NCBI RefSeq assembly: GCF_022343685.1
Contig: NZ_CP092123.1
Coordinates: 3,410,001 to 3,474,000 of the forward strand
Source: Marinobacterium sediminicola
Lineage (GTDB): Bacteria; Pseudomonadota; Gammaproteobacteria; Pseudomonadales; Balneatricaceae
Direction: 5' to 3'
DNA length: 64,000 bases
The notes under the pieces were generated by a model. The model saw only the letters and a program-made list of their open reading frames with translations. It ran no database searches and was not told the origin of the DNA. Below, one piece after another: positions 61,845 through 64,000 of this stretch (position 1 is the stretch's first letter; every line of letters starts with the position of its first letter). The position numbers and the translations under genes were made by a program.

Positions 61845-63665
61845 TCAATCGAACAGCGCCTTGACGAACTCCTCGGCCTCAAAGGGTCGCAGATCGTCGA
61901 CCTGCTCACCCACACCGATAAAGCGAATCGGCAGATCGAACTGTTTGGCGATGGCAAAGATGATGCCGCCCTTGGCAGTACCATCGAGCTTGGTCAGGGT
62001 GATACCGCTGACACCCACCGCGCTCTTGAACTCCTTGGCCTGACTGATGGCGTTTTGTCCGGTACCGGCATCCAGAACCAGCATCACTTCGTGTGGTGCC
62101 TCCGGATCCAGCTTCTGCATCACACGCACCACCTTCTGCAGTTCCTGCATCAGGTTATCCTTGTTCTGCAGGCGACCGGCGGTATCCGCGATCAGCACGT
62201 CGATCCCCTTGGACTGGGCCGACTGCAGCGCATCGAAGATCACCGAAGCAGAGTCGGCACCGGTATGCTGGGCCACCACGGGCACGTTGTTACGCTCACC
62301 CCAGACCTGCAGCTGCTCTACCGCGGCAGCACGGAAGGTATCGCCGGCGGCCAGCATGACCGACTTGCCCTCGGCCTGGAATTTCTTCGCCAGTTTGCCG
62401 ATGGTTGTGGTTTTGCCGACACCATTGACGCCCACCATCAGGATCACTGCCGGCTTTTTCTCCGGCAACTGCAACTGATGCTCAACGTTACCCAGCAGCG
62501 CAGCCAATTCCTGCTGCAGCGCCTCTTTCAGCGCATCAGCATCTTTAAGCTGTTTGCGTTCCACACGGTCCGTCAGACGCTCAATGATTTCAGTGGTTGC
62601 TTCAACTCCCACATCAGCCATCAGCAACGTGGTTTCGATCTCTTCAAGCAGGTCTTCATCGATCTCCTTGGCACCGAGGAAAAGATCACCCAGCTGTTCG
62701 GTCAGGTTGGCCTTGGTGCGACTGAGGCCACTCTTGATACGCGCGAAGAAACCGCCCTTCTTGTCTTCAGTGGCTGCAGCCTGCGCAGCAGCCGCTTCTT
62801 CTGCCGCCTTGCGCTCGGCCGCTTCAGCCTCAGCCTTTTCGGCGGCCTGACGTTCTGCCTCTGCAGCAGCCTTTTCAGCCGCAATTCGTTCCGCCTCTTC
62901 GGCAGCGGCCTGCTCAGCAGCGCGACGTTCCGCTTCTTCCGCGGCCTGGCGTGCAGCCGCTTCTTCGGCTGCAATGCGTTCGGCTTCTTCACGTGCCTGA
63001 CGCTCGGCTTCCTCGGCAGCCCGGCGCGCTGCTTCTTCTGCCACTGCTTTTTCAGCCGCCTGACGCTCCGCTTCCTCACGTACACGACGCTCTTCTTCCG
63101 CCTTCGCCTGACGTTCGCGCTCAGCCGCCTCGGCGGCCTGAACCTCAGCCTCTTGCTTGGCCTTGAGTGCTGCAGCTTCAGCCACTTCTGCGGCCACACG
63201 GGCCGCTTCAGCTTGTGCAGCCTCACGAGCAACAGCTGCGGCCTCAGCCGCCTGACGTTCGGACTCAGCCTGTTCCTGCGCGGCTTTCGCCCGCTGTTCT
63301 GCTTCTGCCTGAACCTGAGCCTGAACCTGACGTTCGGCGGCGGCCTGTTCTGCCGCTACTCGAGCCGCTTTTTCCTCGCTCGCCTTGCGGATGGCTTCCT
63401 GCTCAGCAGCCAGACGTTCGGCTTCCGCCTGCTCCTCAGCCTGACGCCGTGCCGCTGCCTGTTCAGCCTCAGCAGCGGCCTTGCGATCCGCTTCAGCCTG
63501 CAGGCGCGCCTGCTCAGCGGCTTCACGCTCAGCCGCAATACCGGCCTGCCGACGGCTCAGGCGCACGATAACAAGCAGCAGGATCACCAGTATGGCACCG
63601 GCAATATAGGGGAAGGTTGCAGGATCAAGACCTTGTTCAGTCATCCAGGTGTAGAGCGCTTCCAT
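61845..63665 (-). CDS. ftsY: Signal recognition particle receptor FtsY, with N-terminal TM and long coiled-coil A domain
   Basis: The 606-residue SRP receptor GTPase docks ribosome-nascent chain complexes at the membrane. The C-terminal NG domain (about 300-606) contains VGVNGVGKTTTIGKLAKKF (G1), DTAGRLQNK (G3) and TKLDGTAKGG (G4). Unlike E. coli FtsY, the N-terminus has a clear membrane segment (about residues 19-35, FPYIAGAILVILLLVIV) followed by a basic patch. About 250 residues composed almost only of Ala, Glu, Arg, Gln and Lys in heptad-like order follow, predicting a long coiled coil or single alpha helix. The repeats at DNA level reflect this protein repeat. Confidence 0.95.
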   Translation of the reverse strand: MEALYTWMTEQGLDPATFPYIAGAILVILLLVIVRLSRRQAGIAAEREAAEQARLQAEADRKAAAEAEQAAARRQAEEQAEAERLAAEQEAIRKASEEKAARVAAEQAAAERQVQAQVQAEAEQRAKAAQEQAESERQAAEAAAVAREAAQAEAARVAAEVAEAAALKAKQEAEVQAAEAAERERQAKAEEERRVREEAERQAAEKAVAEEAARRAAEEAERQAREEAERIAAEEAAARQAAEEAERRAAEQAAAEEAERIAAEKAAAEAERQAAEKAEAEAAERKAAEEAAAAQAAATEDKKGGFFARIKSGLSRTKANLTEQLGDLFLGAKEIDEDLLEEIETTLLMADVGVEATTEIIERLTDRVERKQLKDADALKEALQQELAALLGNVEHQLQLPEKKPAVILMVGVNGVGKTTTIGKLAKKFQAEGKSVMLAAGDTFRAAAVEQLQVWGERNNVPVVAQHTGADSASVIFDALQSAQSKGIDVLIADTAGRLQNKDNLMQELQKVVRVMQKLDPEAPHEVMLVLDAGTGQNAISQAKEFKSAVGVSGITLTKLDGTAKGGIIFAIAKQFDLPIRFIGVGEQVDDLRPFEAEEFVKALFD

Positions 63666-63869
63666 AATCTGTAATATCCGCTGTAGAGAGCCCCTCGAAG
63701 GGTGTTGAAAAGGTTATTCTGGTAGCCAGATTAACGCTGCGCAGGCTGCACAGTTCTACTTTTCGACAGCCTGTCAGGGCGCCGCTGAAATTCAATGATT
63801 CACTGGGCGGCTATCTTAGCACAGAGCCACCCCGGACAAACCCGGCCAACAACAGGCTGATCTCTGCCC

Positions 63870-64000
63870 ATGACACGACCATTACTCAGCCGCCGCCACC
63901 TCAGCCTGCTGATCCTGTTTTTACCAGGCATCATTCTGCTGCTGTCCCGACTGGGCTCCGACCCCGAGCCTTCGGCCTGGCAAGCGAACCCGGACCTGCG
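63870..64000 (+). CDS. N-terminus of an exported or membrane-anchored protein, probably M16 peptidase (3' end outside window)
   Basis: The frame from ATG 63870 stays open to the right edge and encodes 43 residues: a basic start (MTRPLLSRRH), a hydrophobic stretch (LSLLILFLPGIILLL) and a polar segment, consistent with a signal peptide or anchor. No catalytic motif is included. It is divergent from ftsY across 204 bp. In Pseudomonas, from memory, insulinase-like M16 zinc peptidases occupy this place, which is the only basis for the family guess. Confidence 0.55.
   Translation, partial: MTRPLLSRRHLSLLILFLPGIILLLSRLGSDPEPSAWQANPDL

Noticed and set aside
62780-63560. Short repeated DNA units resembling a tandem or CRISPR-like array
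   Set aside because: Units are irregular, in frame and explained by the repetitive Ala/Glu/Arg coiled coil of FtsY; there are no constant repeats with unique spacers.
61827-63674. A 615-codon open frame on the plus strand opposite ftsY
   Set aside because: It mirrors the Ala/Glu-rich repeat of ftsY, giving a Phe/Leu/Cys/Ser-rich product of biased composition; ftsY has intact GTPase motifs.

Overview
The window looks like a chromosomal segment of a gammaproteobacterium, most likely an Oceanospirillaceae or Pseudomonas relative such as a Marinobacterium-type marine bacterium. That placement is inferred from gene order and protein character; no rRNA or other decisive marker is present. Most of the DNA is GC-rich and tightly packed. 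Several blocks match, from memory, the order of Pseudomonas chromosomes: LPS core genes-ilvE-glnE, DUF47-pit-argE-argA, pstSCAB-phoU-ubiC-ubiA-phoB-phoR, rep-EAL-comM-ubiK-glnK-amtB, and thiS-thiG-trmB-rpoH-ftsX-ftsE-ftsY. No rRNA, tRNA, CRISPR array, insertion sequence or prophage was seen, and no gene-free stretch exceeds 300 bases.

Region 1 (1-6.6 kb) is a cell-surface polysaccharide cluster: the end of a family 2 glycosyltransferase, an acyltransferase-3/SGNH O-acetylase, two GT4 enzymes, a GT25 enzyme and an ELM1-like protein. Positions from about 485 to 4640 are much more AT-rich than the rest, which suggests acquired or swapped DNA. Region 2 (6.6-22.2 kb) is mainly amino-acid and nitrogen housekeeping: ilvE, glnE with a CYTH triphosphatase, a DUF47-PiT low-affinity phosphate uptake pair, argE-argA, a PepSY-PhoP-PhoQ-type regulatory operon, ald and ilvD. 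Region 3 (22.3-27.8 kb) holds the ovothiol enzyme OvoA, a fused SpmA/SpmB-like membrane protein, an SLC13 transporter and a YciA-type thioesterase.

Region 4 (27.9-38.5 kb) is the phosphate-starvation regulon. Pho boxes with well-placed -10 elements precede pstS, pstC and phoB. PstSCAB imports phosphate, PhoU with the transporter signals phosphate status, PhoR and PhoB respond, and ubiC-ubiA (ubiquinone synthesis) sits between the two halves. Region 5 (38.4-49.1 kb) holds CysZ, an oxidoreductase, a YjaG operon with two small unknown proteins, TRAP permease subunits without a binding protein, Rep helicase, an EAL phosphodiesterase, ComM and UbiK.

Region 6 (49.1-51.5 kb) is an ammonium-sensing unit: tandem NtrC sites and a sigma-54 promoter upstream of glnK, then amtB, then a second glnK. 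Region 7 (51.5-55.4 kb) has an entericidin-like lipoprotein, astA and a Cpx-type envelope stress system whose divergent cpxR/cpxP intergenic region carries a perfect CpxR box. Region 8 (55.4-64 kb) has a leftward run of DMT transporter, GlcG/HbpS protein, trmB, thiG, thiS and DUF423, then rpoH and ftsX-ftsE-ftsY. The window ends in the first codons of a rightward secreted or membrane protein, probably an M16 peptidase.
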